Assembly (NCBI GenBank): GCA_947377725.1
Contig: CANCGX010000002.1
Coordinates: forward strand, 1 to 62,131
Direction of reading: 5' to 3'
DNA from: Actinomycetota bacterium
GTDB lineage: Bacteria; Actinomycetota; Actinomycetes; Nanopelagicales; Nanopelagicaceae
Length of the DNA: 62,131 nucleotides
The position numbers and the translations under genes were made by a program. Of the stretch, positions 43,841 through 52,024 are shown piece by piece (position 1 is the stretch's first letter; the number at the start of each line of letters is the position of its first letter). The notes below the pieces were generated by a model. The model was not told where the DNA came from and did no database searches. It was given only the letters and a program-made list of their open reading frames with translations.

Positions 43841-44581
43841 TTACTTCTTTGCAGGCATTCTCATGCGATACCCAACGCCACGAACTGTGTGAATTAGCGC
43901 CGGCTCGTATATATCAATCTTCTTGCGAAGATAAGAAACATAGGTTTCTACAATTCCTGCATCGCCACGGAAATCGTATTGCCATACGTGATCAAGAATC
44001 TGTGACTTGCTTACAACTCTGTCAGCATTAATCATTAAATAGCGAAGGAGCAAGAATTCGGTAGGGGAGAGATCAATCATGTGTCCTGCGCGGCGAACTT
44101 CGTGTGTAGCTTCATCGAGCTCGAGATCAGCAAAACGAATTTTCTCTTCATCGACATCAACTTCAACTGCACCAATGCGGCGCAATAACGCGCGGAGTCG
44201 CGCAACCAATTCTTCTAAACTAAAAGGCTTTGTGACGTAGTCATCTCCACCGATTGTCAGGCCCTGGATTTTATCTTCGACTGTATCTTTTGCCGTTAAG
44301 AAAAGAACACCAACGCTATGACCATCAATACGAAGTTGACGACAAACATCAAAACCATTTGTGTCAGGCAACATCACATCAAGAATCAAAGCATGTGGTT
44401 TAAACTCTTCAGCGACGCGAAGAGCTTCTGCACCAGAAGCTGCGGTGCGAACGTCGAATCCAACAAATCGAAGACTTGTCGCAATGAGATCGCTAATACT
44501 GTTTTCGTCATCAACAACAAGAATGCGTGAGGTCGTTGAAGTTGCTGTAGAACTCTTTGCTGCCTGAAGTGTTGTTGTCAT
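43841..44581 (-). CDS. PhoP/TrcR-like response regulator
   Basis: 246 residues. Receiver domain with acidic pocket VVDDE and phosphorylation site Asp in LILDVMLPDTNG, conserved Lys in DYVTKPFSLEEL; OmpR-type winged helix at the C-terminus (LSPTEFLLLRYLMINADRVV, IVETYVSYLRKKID, HTVRGVGYRMR). Closest in pattern to actinobacterial PhoP and TrcR, so possibly phosphate, stress or envelope control; the target set is not visible. Two DnaA boxes lie 131-152 bp upstream of its start. Confidence 0.93.
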   Translation of the reverse strand: MTTTLQAAKSSTATSTTSRILVVDDENSISDLIATSLRFVGFDVRTAASGAEALRVAEEFKPHALILDVMLPDTNGFDVCRQLRIDGHSVGVLFLTAKDTVEDKIQGLTIGGDDYVTKPFSLEELVARLRALLRRIGAVEVDVDEEKIRFADLELDEATHEVRRAGHMIDLSPTEFLLLRYLMINADRVVSKSQILDHVWQYDFRGDAGIVETYVSYLRKKIDIYEPALIHTVRGVGYRMRMPAKK

Positions 44582-44711
44582 TGGTATCGCCTTTTTCGCC
44601 CTTTTTATAGATGTGAGGATCTCGGGTGGATTCCCGTGGCATCAATATTCTCTCTTACTCTGAGGGTTTCCTGAGAAAAAGATGTGGGGACGCTACTAAA
44701 AATTCTGGGGG

Positions 44712-44733
44712 TTATCCACAGGTTTTATCCCCA
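44712..44733 (+). promoter_or_regulatory. Pair of DnaA boxes between crgA and the response regulator
   Basis: TTATCCACA (44712-44720, perfect) and TTATCCCCA (44725-44733, one mismatch), 13 bp apart in the same direction. The 44582-44777 spacer shows no other feature I can name. Confidence 0.6.
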
Positions 44734-44777
44734 TGTGGAGGAATTACACGGGTGTAGTTCAGGGAGTTAAAGAGCGC

Positions 44778-45044
44778 TTAGCGCCATTTAGTTGCGAGAG
44801 TAAATCCAGCTCCAATGAAGCCAAATCCCACAACCATATTCCAAGCCCCAATACGAGGGATTGGATAAAGCGTGCCAGAAATGTAGAAAACGACGATCCA
44901 GAAGAGGCCAACGAGGAATGCAGCGACCATTACCGGAGCTAGCCAGCGTGGGCTCTCCTCGGGCACGACGGGAGCATGCTCTTGAACATCCACCTCGTGA
45001 TGGTGCTTCTCTTTTACCTTCTTGCGCACTTTGGATTTAGGCAT
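44778..45044 (-). CDS. crgA: Cell division protein CrgA
   Basis: 88 residues. A basic, histidine-containing cytoplasmic N-terminus (about 1-32) is followed by two membrane helices (about 34-55 and 65-83) and ends TLATKWR, the family-typical tail. CrgA recruits peptidoglycan synthases to the divisome in actinobacteria, a specific marker for the phylum. ATG follows TAACCT by 6 nt. Divergent from the trpG-type gene, close to pknB, as in mycobacteria. Confidence 0.95.
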   Translation of the reverse strand: MPKSKVRKKVKEKHHHEVDVQEHAPVVPEESPRWLAPVMVAAFLVGLFWIVVFYISGTLYPIPRIGAWNMVVGFGFIGAGFTLATKWR

Positions 45045-45071
45045 AAGCCAAGGTTACTACAGAATAGGGGT
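45045..45071. promoter_or_regulatory. Divergent promoters of crgA and the amidotransferase gene
   Basis: Minus strand: TAACCT (45051-45056), 6 nt, crgA ATG. Plus strand: TACAGA (45058-45063), 8 nt, ATG at 45072. Only 27 bp separate the two start codons. Confidence 0.45.
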
Positions 45072-45719
45072 ATGGGAAGAGCATCCGACGGGCGGGCAAA
45101 GATTCTCGTAATCGATAATTACGACTCTTTTGTCTTCAACCTCGTTCAATACCTCGGGCAAATCGGGGCTGAATGTGTTGTGATTCGAAACGATGAAGTA
45201 AAACCCGAAGATGCAAAAAATTATGACGGAGTCCTTATTTCACCAGGACCCGGAACGCCTGAAGAAGCTGGCGTCAGTATTGCAATGGTTAAGTATTGTG
45301 CCGAGCAGAAGATTCCTCTCTTTGGAGTCTGCTTGGGGCATCAGGCAATCGGAGTTGCTTTCGGAGGAACTGTTTCCAGAGCACCCGAGTTACTTCATGG
45401 AAAAACATCTCGAGTAGCGCATAACAACAAAGGCGTTCTCGTCGATCTTCCATCGCCACTCGTCGTTACTCGTTATCACTCACTTTCCATCGAGCCAGAA
45501 ACTATGCCGCACGAGCTTGAAGTTATTTGCGAGACTGAATCAGGTGTTGTCATGGGGATTCAACATAAGACTCTTCCAATTTCTGGAGTCCAATTCCATC
45601 CTGAATCTGTTTTGACAGAACACGGACATCAAATGCTTGGAAACTGGCTTGTAGCATGTGGAGATCTTGAAGCTCGAAAGAGATCTGAAGGGCTATCTCC
45701 CGTTGTAATTAAAGCTTAA
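45072..45719 (+). CDS. trpG: Anthranilate/aminodeoxychorismate synthase glutaminase (component II)
   Basis: 215 residues from ATG at 45072; the open frame reaches upstream to 44976 across crgA but homology begins at KILVIDNYDSFVFN. Glutamine amidotransferase triad: Cys in FGVCLGHQAIG, His and Glu in VQFHPESV. It supplies ammonia to the synthase subunit making anthranilate (tryptophan) or aminodeoxychorismate (folate); the partner is not in the window, so TrpG and PabA cannot be told apart. Its stop TTAA (45716-45719) is shared with pknB. Confidence 0.92.
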   Translation: MGRASDGRAKILVIDNYDSFVFNLVQYLGQIGAECVVIRNDEVKPEDAKNYDGVLISPGPGTPEEAGVSIAMVKYCAEQKIPLFGVCLGHQAIGVAFGGTVSRAPELLHGKTSRVAHNNKGVLVDLPSPLVVTRYHSLSIEPETMPHELEVICETESGVVMGIQHKTLPISGVQFHPESVLTEHGHQMLGNWLVACGDLEARKRSEGLSPVVIKA

Positions 45720-47257
45720 GCGGTTTTATTAACTGTAAGAGTAATCACGGATCCAATATTTGCAGAAGCACCAGTATCAGGAGCCTGGGCTAAAACTGTA
45801 TCTAGTGCTTTATCGGCTTGGTATGCATAAATAATATGAGATAAAAATCCAGCTTGCGTTAGAACTGTCTGTGCTTCAATTTCAGAAAGACCTAACAGTT
45901 GTGGAATTGCAACTTGGCCGCTCGCAATTTGAAGGACAACACCACTACCAGCCGGCACTGTTGTTCCGGGAACTGGATCAGATTGCAAAATTACTCCAGG
46001 ACTTTGATTTGAATCAAGAGGTTGAGTTTTAGAAATAACTAACCCGGCTGAAGCCAAAGCAATTCGTGCCTCTTCAAGTGTTTTACCAACAAGGTCAACG
46101 GGAACAATTGTGTCGCCAACACCATCCGATATTGTCAACGTTACCGCGCTACCTTTTTGAACTTTTGAAGCTGGTAGAGGGAGCTGTGATGCAATGCGAT
46201 CTTTAGGAATGTTTGCATCAGGCGCCCGCTGAATAGTTACGGTAAATCCATTCAATAGACGAATAGCCTCTTCTTGCGACAAACCAATCACATTGGGAAG
46301 CTCTAAACCAACCGAAACACTCTTGGACGAAGCCTTCAGAAATGTTGCACCAACACCACCCACAAGAAGAACTACCACTAATGCGATTATCGAACTCTTC
46401 TTTTTGTTAATTCGTCGAATCTTGGTTGTTACGGGTTCACCTTTGATTGCATGCTTAACATCGGCAAGCATGGCACCGGCATCCTGATATCGGTGTGCTG
46501 GGTCCTTCGAAAGTGCAACGGAAATAATCGTGTCGATATCTTTATCAAGGTCGTCAACAAAATCTGAAGGCTGCACAAGTTGGCCCGAAACGTGTTGGTA
46601 GGCGATTGAAACGGGTGTGTCACCCGTAAACGGAGGCTCACCGACAAGAAGTTCGTAAAGAACGCAACCAACTGAATAAATATCGCTTCGTCGATCTGCA
46701 ATCTCACCCGTCGCCTGCTCAGGAGATAAATATTGAGCCGTTCCAACGATATTCCAGGTACTTGTCATTGTTGCGCCGATATCTGAAAGTGCTCGAGCAA
46801 TTCCAAAATCCATAACCTTCACATCGCCACTTTCAGTGATCATGACGTTGCCAGGCTTGATATCTCGATGAATTATTCCCTTTCGATGCGAGTACTCAAG
46901 TGCATCCAAAATTCCGGCGGTAATTTCAAGTGCTCGATTGATAGAAATAACTTCATTACTTTGTAAGAAGTCTCGAAGAGTGCGTCCGCTAATTAACTCC
47001 ATAACAATGTAGGAGTTATCGCCATCTTCACCAGAGTCATACACGGCGACAATTCCCGAATGGCTCAACCCCGCAGCAGCGAGTGCCTCTTTTTTAAAGC
47101 GTGCGATAAAAGCAGGATCGCGTGCTAAATCACTTCGCAAAATCTTAATTGCAACTTCCCGATTAAGTCGGGTGTCGGTGCCTCGGAAGACATCGGCCAT
47201 TCCTCCAGAGCCGATCATTTCTCCTACTTCGTAACGGTCGCCTAAAACTTTTTTCAT
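45716..47257 (-). CDS. pknB: Serine/threonine protein kinase with PASTA domains (PknB)
   Basis: 513 residues. Kinase domain (about 10-270): glycine loop MIGSGGMADVF, HRDIKPGNV, DFGIA, and GTAQYLSPEQATG. One membrane helix (about residues 285-308, IIALVVVLLVGGVGATFL). Three extracellular PASTA repeats follow (from PNVIGLSQEEA, VDLVGKTLEEA and PQLLGLSEIEA). Senses muropeptides or lipid II and phosphorylates division and wall proteins such as CwlM and MurJ partners in mycobacteria. Overlaps the phosphatase gene by 4 nt. The usual rodA, pbpA and pknA genes are missing beside it. Confidence 0.95.
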   Translation of the reverse strand: MKKVLGDRYEVGEMIGSGGMADVFRGTDTRLNREVAIKILRSDLARDPAFIARFKKEALAAAGLSHSGIVAVYDSGEDGDNSYIVMELISGRTLRDFLQSNEVISINRALEITAGILDALEYSHRKGIIHRDIKPGNVMITESGDVKVMDFGIARALSDIGATMTSTWNIVGTAQYLSPEQATGEIADRRSDIYSVGCVLYELLVGEPPFTGDTPVSIAYQHVSGQLVQPSDFVDDLDKDIDTIISVALSKDPAHRYQDAGAMLADVKHAIKGEPVTTKIRRINKKKSSIIALVVVLLVGGVGATFLKASSKSVSVGLELPNVIGLSQEEAIRLLNGFTVTIQRAPDANIPKDRIASQLPLPASKVQKGSAVTLTISDGVGDTIVPVDLVGKTLEEARIALASAGLVISKTQPLDSNQSPGVILQSDPVPGTTVPAGSGVVLQIASGQVAIPQLLGLSEIEAQTVLTQAGFLSHIIYAYQADKALDTVLAQAPDTGASANIGSVITLTVNKTA

Positions 47258-48042
47258 TGCGCAGCTCCAATTAATTCAATTTTCTCAGTTGGAGCTTCTT
47301 CAACTATTTCAACCCAAAGCATGGTGATGTTGTCAGGGGCACCTTTATCTTTTACTGCATCTAGCAGTGCATCCAAAAGGTCTTCCTCTTTATCTTGATA
47401 TTTCTTTATCACAGAAGAAATTTCGTGATCAGATAAAACGCCATTAAGCCCATCACTGCAGAGTAGGTATTTATCACCAATGTTCGCTGAGAAAACAATA
47501 AGAACTGGATCAATACCACTATCGCCCATGAGAGCCTGAGTAAGCAAAGACCGCTGAGGATGACTTAGCGCTTCTTCGGGAGTTATACGTCCTTGATCGA
47601 TCAACTCTTGCATCACCGTGTGATCAACACTTAATTGAATTAATTTATCTTGCTTCCACTGGTAGCAACGAGAATCACCAACATGGAGAAGTTCTACGGA
47701 GTTGCGTCCAAGATGAAGCGCCGTCAGAGTTGTTCCCATTCCTGCTAATTTTGGATGCAGTTCAACTTCGTGCGAAATTTTCTCATCAATCGAAAATGAA
47801 ATATTCATCAGCAGGTCTTCACGTGATTCTTCGTCGAGATTGCCGTCGTTCAAAATTTCACTCAATCCTTTAAGTGTCGTGATGGCGATTCTCGAAGCAA
47901 CCTCACCTCCGGCGTGACCTCCCATGCCGTCTGCTACTGCAATAAGACGAGAAGAGAGAAGTGCGGAATCTTCGTTCCCATCGCGCACCAAACCCACGTC
48001 TGTTCGAGAAAGCACTCGAAAGGAACGGAGCATGGATGACAT
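47254..48042 (-). CDS. pstP: PP2C-type protein phosphatase (PstP-like)
   Basis: 262 residues. Metal-binding motifs ADGMGGHAGGEVAS, GMGTTLTAL, HVGDSRCY, LCSDGL and DNITMLW are complete. Counteracts PknB. Mycobacterial PstP has a membrane helix and an outer domain; this protein is only the cytoplasmic catalytic domain. ATG follows TACACT by 6 nt. Directly upstream of pknB. Confidence 0.93.
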   Translation of the reverse strand: MSSMLRSFRVLSRTDVGLVRDGNEDSALLSSRLIAVADGMGGHAGGEVASRIAITTLKGLSEILNDGNLDEESREDLLMNISFSIDEKISHEVELHPKLAGMGTTLTALHLGRNSVELLHVGDSRCYQWKQDKLIQLSVDHTVMQELIDQGRITPEEALSHPQRSLLTQALMGDSGIDPVLIVFSANIGDKYLLCSDGLNGVLSDHEISSVIKKYQDKEEDLLDALLDAVKDKGAPDNITMLWVEIVEEAPTEKIELIGAAQ

Positions 48043-48064
48043 AGTGAAAGTGTAGGTTAGGAGT
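48043..48064. promoter_or_regulatory. Overlapping divergent -10 elements, pstP and hydrolase
   Basis: Minus strand TACACT (48049-48054) and plus strand TAGGTT (48053-48058) share two bases, each exactly 6 nt from its own ATG (48042 and 48065). The 22-bp spacer cannot hold both polymerases at once. Confidence 0.55.
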
Positions 48065-48853
48065 ATGAAATCTGGATATATCGATCTTCGAGGGCATCAA
48101 ACCTGGTCTGTTGAATATGCAGATAATGGTGAGGCTTTGGTCTTGTTGCACGGTGGGCTGAGCGCACATGAAGATTGGGATACCTTCATTTTGCCGTCAG
48201 TAGAAAAAACTCATCACGTTTTTGGGTATGACCGGACAGGACATGGACGAACCGGAGTTCGCGACGGCCATTTCCATTTTGATTTTCAATGTGACGAGGC
48301 GATTGCCTATCTCGAAGATGTCGTTAAAGGCCCAGCCCATTTAGTTGGGTGGAGCGATGGAGGCATAATCGCTTTGCTCGTAGCTCTTAAGAGACCAGAT
48401 CTTGTGAAGTCAATGGTATTGATTGGTGCAAATTATCATTGGAATTCAGGCGGAATAATTTTCGATGAAAATACAGATGTGACTTGGGATGAAGAAGAAA
48501 AAACGCTCTGGAGTTCACGCTCTCCCGATCCAATCGAAGTTGGAATCGCAACCGTAAAGAAAGCGTTCAAAATTTGGGGGACTGAACCAAATATGACACT
48601 AGAACAACTTGCAACAATTACCTGCCCAACCCTTGTTTTATCTGGAGATGACGAGCCCCATAGCAACCATCACGCTGTAGAACTTTATGAGGCTCTTCAG
48701 GATGGTCGCCTTGCAATCGTTCCAGGAGCGTCTCACTACGTTGTCAAAGAAAAGAATGAAATCGTTACGGACCTAATCATTGATTTCTTCGCAAACCTCT
48801 CTTTTCCTATTACAAAGTGGCCGCGTTTGCGAAAGGGTAAACTTTCCGAGTGA
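48065..48853 (+). CDS. Alpha/beta hydrolase
   Basis: 262 residues. Nucleophile elbow GWSDGG (Ser near residue 97), acid in LSGDDEPH and His in GASHYVVKE complete the triad. Oxyanion region LLHGGLSAHEDW. Substrate unknown; esterase or epoxide-hydrolase-like function is possible. Leaderless -10 TAGGTT and also AGGAG in the same spacer. Its 3' end contains the -10 for pheA and overlaps pheA by 4 nt. Confidence 0.88.
   Translation: MKSGYIDLRGHQTWSVEYADNGEALVLLHGGLSAHEDWDTFILPSVEKTHHVFGYDRTGHGRTGVRDGHFHFDFQCDEAIAYLEDVVKGPAHLVGWSDGGIIALLVALKRPDLVKSMVLIGANYHWNSGGIIFDENTDVTWDEEEKTLWSSRSPDPIEVGIATVKKAFKIWGTEPNMTLEQLATITCPTLVLSGDDEPHSNHHAVELYEALQDGRLAIVPGASHYVVKEKNEIVTDLIIDFFANLSFPITKWPRLRKGKLSE
48838..48849 (+). 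promoter_or_regulatory. Leaderless -10 element for pheA inside the hydrolase gene
   Basis: TAAACT (48838-48843), 6 nt, GTG at 48850. The hexamer is within the last five codons of the upstream gene. Confidence 0.5.
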
Positions 48854-49677
48854 CCAAATATTCCTATCTAGGGCCAGAAGGTACTTTTACCGAAGCGGCT
48901 CTTCGTCAGATAACAAGAGATGGTGATGAGTGCATTCCATATGGAAATGTGACTGCCGCACTTGAAGCTGTCAGAACCGGAGCGGTCGATAAAGCGTTAG
49001 TTCCGATTGAAAATTCAGTTGAAGGCGTTGTTGCGCGAACTCTGGATGAACTCGCACTTGGCGATGCACTTGTTATCTCAGCAGAAACGACGCTTCCCGT
49101 TTCTTTCGCGCTAATGATTCTTCCCGAGAACGAAGGAAAGCCAATCCAAAAGATTGCAACACATCCCCATGCTGAAGCTCAAACACGTTCTTTTATTGCT
49201 CAAAATTATCCGTCTGCAGAAATGATTGAGGCGCCATCCACTGCGGCGGGAGCTAAAGGTTTATTAAGTAAAAATTACGATGCCGCTATTGCCGCCAACA
49301 TTGCTGCTGAGAATTACGGCCTTAAAGTTATTTCCAAAAACATTGGCGATAACGAAGGCGCAATCACTCGATTTGTGGTTGTCGAGAAGCCAGGCAATTT
49401 ACCTTTGGCTACTGGTTCAGATCGCACATCATTGGTTGCATACATTGATATTGACCACGCGGGTGCCTTGCTCGAGATACTTACTGAATTTGCAAAACAA
49501 AAAGTGAATTTGACCTTTATTCAATCTCGCCCGACAGGGCGCCAACTCGGCCATTATCATTTTATTATCGACGCCGAGGGCCACATCAACGATCTCCCGG
49601 TCAAAGCTGCAATCGACGGATTACGCGAAATATGTGATGACATCCGTTTCTTGGGCTCTTACCCGCGCACAAGATAG
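48850..49677 (+). CDS. pheA: Prephenate dehydratase
   Basis: 275 residues from GTG. Catalytic domain with LGPEGTFTEAAL, ENSVEGVV and the AITRFVV motif (Thr-Arg-Phe); an ACT domain follows (about 190-270) with QSRPTGRQLGHYHF in place of the usual ESRP, likely binding phenylalanine as feedback inhibitor. Converts prephenate to phenylpyruvate. No chorismate mutase domain. serS follows after 9 nt. Confidence 0.95.
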   Translation: MTKYSYLGPEGTFTEAALRQITRDGDECIPYGNVTAALEAVRTGAVDKALVPIENSVEGVVARTLDELALGDALVISAETTLPVSFALMILPENEGKPIQKIATHPHAEAQTRSFIAQNYPSAEMIEAPSTAAGAKGLLSKNYDAAIAANIAAENYGLKVISKNIGDNEGAITRFVVVEKPGNLPLATGSDRTSLVAYIDIDHAGALLEILTEFAKQKVNLTFIQSRPTGRQLGHYHFIIDAEGHINDLPVKAAIDGLREICDDIRFLGSYPRTR

Positions 49678-49686
49678 ACTAACCGC
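49675..49686 (+). promoter_or_regulatory. Leaderless -10 element for serS
   Basis: TAGACT (49675-49680), overlapping the pheA stop codon, 6 nt, then GTG at 49687. Confidence 0.5.
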
Positions 49687-50955
49687 GTGATTGATTTAAA
49701 AACCCTTCGAGATAATCCCGACCTTATTCGCAATTCCCAAAAGGCTCGTGGCGAGAATGTGGACCTCGTAGATCAACTAATTCTTGCAGATGACGCCCGT
49801 CGTGAAGCGATGGCAGAATTTGAAACCTTGAGAGCTGAACAAAATGCACTGTCCAAAAGTGTTGGCTCAGCCAAAGGTGATGAGAAAACAAAACTTCTTG
49901 AGAATGCAAAAGAGTTGGCTGGCAAAGTTAAGAGTGCTGATGCTAAGCGTTCTGAACTTGAAGAGAGCGCAAAAAAGATTTTGCTACAGATTTCAAATAT
50001 TATCGATCCAAACACCCCAGTTGGCGGCGAAGCAGATTTCAAAATTCTTGAACACATCGGGACACCGCGTGATTTTGCTGCAGAGGGTTTTGAGCCAAAA
50101 GATCATGTTGAGCTTGGGAAAATATTGAAAGCAATCGATACTGAACGCGGCGCAAAAGTGGCTGGTTCTCGCTCTTATTACCTAACTGGCGTTGGCGCAC
50201 TACTTGAATTCGCGATGGTTAACTACGCGATTTCTCAAGCGGTGAAATCTGGATTTATCCCCGTCATTCCTCCAGTGTTGGTGAAGCCTCCCGCCATGGA
50301 AGGCACAGGATTCTTAGGTCAAGCCGCAGAAAATGTTTATCATTTAGAAGAAGATGATGTTTATTTGGTTGGAACATCAGAAGTTCCGTTAGCCGCGTAT
50401 CACATGGACGAAATTATCGATGTTGAAAATGGCCCAATGCGTTATGCGGGCTATTCATCTTGTTTCCGCCGAGAAGCCGGAACATATGGAAAAGATACAC
50501 GTGGAATTATTCGCGTTCACCAGTTTGATAAAGTCGAAATGTTTACCTTTTGCAAACCAGAGGATGCAGAGGCTGAACATGCGCGTTTACTCCAATGGGA
50601 GAAAGACTTTCTCAACGCGATGGAAATCCCTTACCGCGTAATCGATGTTGCCTCCGGTGATCTTGGTTCTTCTGCAATCAGAAAATTCGATTGCGAAGCT
50701 TGGGTTCCCACCCAAAATGCTTACAGAGAAGTAACGAGTACTTCTAATTGCACTGAATTTCAAGCACGTCGTTTAAATATTCGCTACAAGAATGAAGAAG
50801 GAACTAAAGCTGTCGCAACACTCAACGGCACTCTCGTAGCAATTCCAAGAATGATTGTTGCAGTACTAGAAAATCATCAAAAGCCAGATGGTTCTGTAAA
50901 TGTGCCACAAGCACTTCGACCATTCCTCGGCAAAGATACTCTGCTGCCTGCATGA
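49687..50955 (+). CDS. serS: Seryl-tRNA synthetase
   Basis: 422 residues from GTG. N-terminal coiled-coil arm (about 30-105), class II catalytic core with motif 2 CFRREAGTYGKDTRG and motif 3 GTLVAIPRMIVAVLENHQ, TSEVPLAAYH and TSTSNCTEFQARRL. Charges tRNA-Ser, one of which is encoded at 51831-51916. The next gene overlaps by 4 nt. Confidence 0.97.
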   Translation: MIDLKTLRDNPDLIRNSQKARGENVDLVDQLILADDARREAMAEFETLRAEQNALSKSVGSAKGDEKTKLLENAKELAGKVKSADAKRSELEESAKKILLQISNIIDPNTPVGGEADFKILEHIGTPRDFAAEGFEPKDHVELGKILKAIDTERGAKVAGSRSYYLTGVGALLEFAMVNYAISQAVKSGFIPVIPPVLVKPPAMEGTGFLGQAAENVYHLEEDDVYLVGTSEVPLAAYHMDEIIDVENGPMRYAGYSSCFRREAGTYGKDTRGIIRVHQFDKVEMFTFCKPEDAEAEHARLLQWEKDFLNAMEIPYRVIDVASGDLGSSAIRKFDCEAWVPTQNAYREVTSTSNCTEFQARRLNIRYKNEEGTKAVATLNGTLVAIPRMIVAVLENHQKPDGSVNVPQALRPFLGKDTLLPA

Positions 50956-51782
50956 GTATTTCTGCAATCCCAGGCAAACGTCCAAAATTAATTGGAACAG
51001 ATCTCGACGGGACTGTCGTTCGAGATTATTCAGGTGTCTCACAACGTACAGTTGAAGCTTTTCAGAACGCGCATGCTGAAGGAATAGAAATTTTTTATGT
51101 AACCGGTAGACCGCCGCGTTGGATGCCTGAAGTACGAGAAACATTTGGCATGGGAAATGCAATCTGTGCGAACGGTGCAATTTTGTACGATCTTATGAAC
51201 GACCGCGTGCTCGAGGAATGGTTAATGCCAATCGAAGAGCAACTCGAGGTCGTCAAGATTCTTCGACAACACATTCCCAACATCTCTTTTGCAATCGAAT
51301 ACGACAACGAATTTCATCACGAGATTGCGTATGTTCCTCGTTGGGATATAGGCGTCGATATGCAGCCGGTTGAAAAAATTGAAGAAATGATGGTTCAACC
51401 CGCATTCAAGATGCTGGCCCGTTGCTCGAACTACGACCTCACATCAGATCAGATGCTTCACATTGCCCATGAACAAGTTGGTGAGCTGGCAACAGTTACG
51501 CATTCAAATCCAAATGAATCAATTTTGGAAATATCAGCAATTGGCGTAAGCAAAGGCGAAACTCTTGCGAAGATGGCTGCCCGTGCTGGGATTGGCCCTG
51601 AAGATGCCGTTACTTTCGGCGATAATCCAAATGATTTCTCGATGCTTCGCTGGGCTCATCGCTCATGGGCTTTGGGTGACGCTCATCCCGAGACAAAGAA
51701 TCATGCAAAATTTGTAGCAGATCTTCATACCGAAGATGGCGTAGCGAAGGTAATCGAGCAGCTGCTCCAACTTCCCGCATAA
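50952..51782 (+). CDS. Cof-type HAD-superfamily phosphatase
   Basis: 276 residues. HAD motifs: I, IGTDLDGTVV; II, TGRPPRW; III Lys in GVSKGETL; IV, TFGDNPNDFSML. A C2B cap sits between motifs II and III. Dephosphorylates a sugar phosphate or nucleotide; substrate unknown. Starts with ATGA over the serS stop. Confidence 0.9.
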   Translation: MSISAIPGKRPKLIGTDLDGTVVRDYSGVSQRTVEAFQNAHAEGIEIFYVTGRPPRWMPEVRETFGMGNAICANGAILYDLMNDRVLEEWLMPIEEQLEVVKILRQHIPNISFAIEYDNEFHHEIAYVPRWDIGVDMQPVEKIEEMMVQPAFKMLARCSNYDLTSDQMLHIAHEQVGELATVTHSNPNESILEISAIGVSKGETLAKMAARAGIGPEDAVTFGDNPNDFSMLRWAHRSWALGDAHPETKNHAKFVADLHTEDGVAKVIEQLLQLPA

Positions 51783-51830
51783 CCGCCTCACAATTTTGAG
51801 TACTTCCACTCAGCCGGTAAGTTTGCCCAC

Positions 51831-51916
51831 GGAGGGCTCGCATAGCGGCCGAGTGCACCGGTCTTGAAAACCGGCAAGGGAAACCTTCGTGGGTTCAAAT
51901 CCCACGCCCTCCGCCA
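51831..51916 (+). tRNA. tRNA-Ser (anticodon TGA)
   Basis: Acceptor GGAGGGC/GCCCTCC, anticodon stem CCGGT/ACCGG with loop CTTGAAA (TGA), long variable arm around CAAGGGAAACCTTCG typical of tRNA-Ser, T-arm GTGGGTTCAAATCCCAC, discriminator G and an encoded CCA (51914-51916). Confidence 0.96.
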
Positions 51917-51944
51917 TATAAAACGTAGGTATCAAGGTTTAGAC

Positions 51945-51979
51945 AAGCGCAGGTGGCTGACTTCACAGCTCCTGCGCTT
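51945..51979 (+). repeat. Inverted repeat upstream of the sdh operon
   Basis: AAGCGCAGG (51945-51953) and CCTGCGCTT (51971-51979) form a 9-bp perfect stem with a 17-nt loop, between tRNA-Ser and the succinate dehydrogenase anchor gene. No T-run follows, so it is not a standard terminator. May be the tRNA 3' end signal, a leader hairpin or a protein site. The rest of the 51917-52024 spacer shows nothing clear. Confidence 0.6.
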
Positions 51980-52024
51980 ACTTGTATCTAGCGATTGCCG
52001 TAAACCTTCGACAGACTTCTCCCT

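Noticed and set aside
42362..44581. Two-component system as MtrA-MtrB
   Set aside because: Receiver and winged-helix motifs look closer to PhoP/TrcR, and no LpqB-type gene follows.
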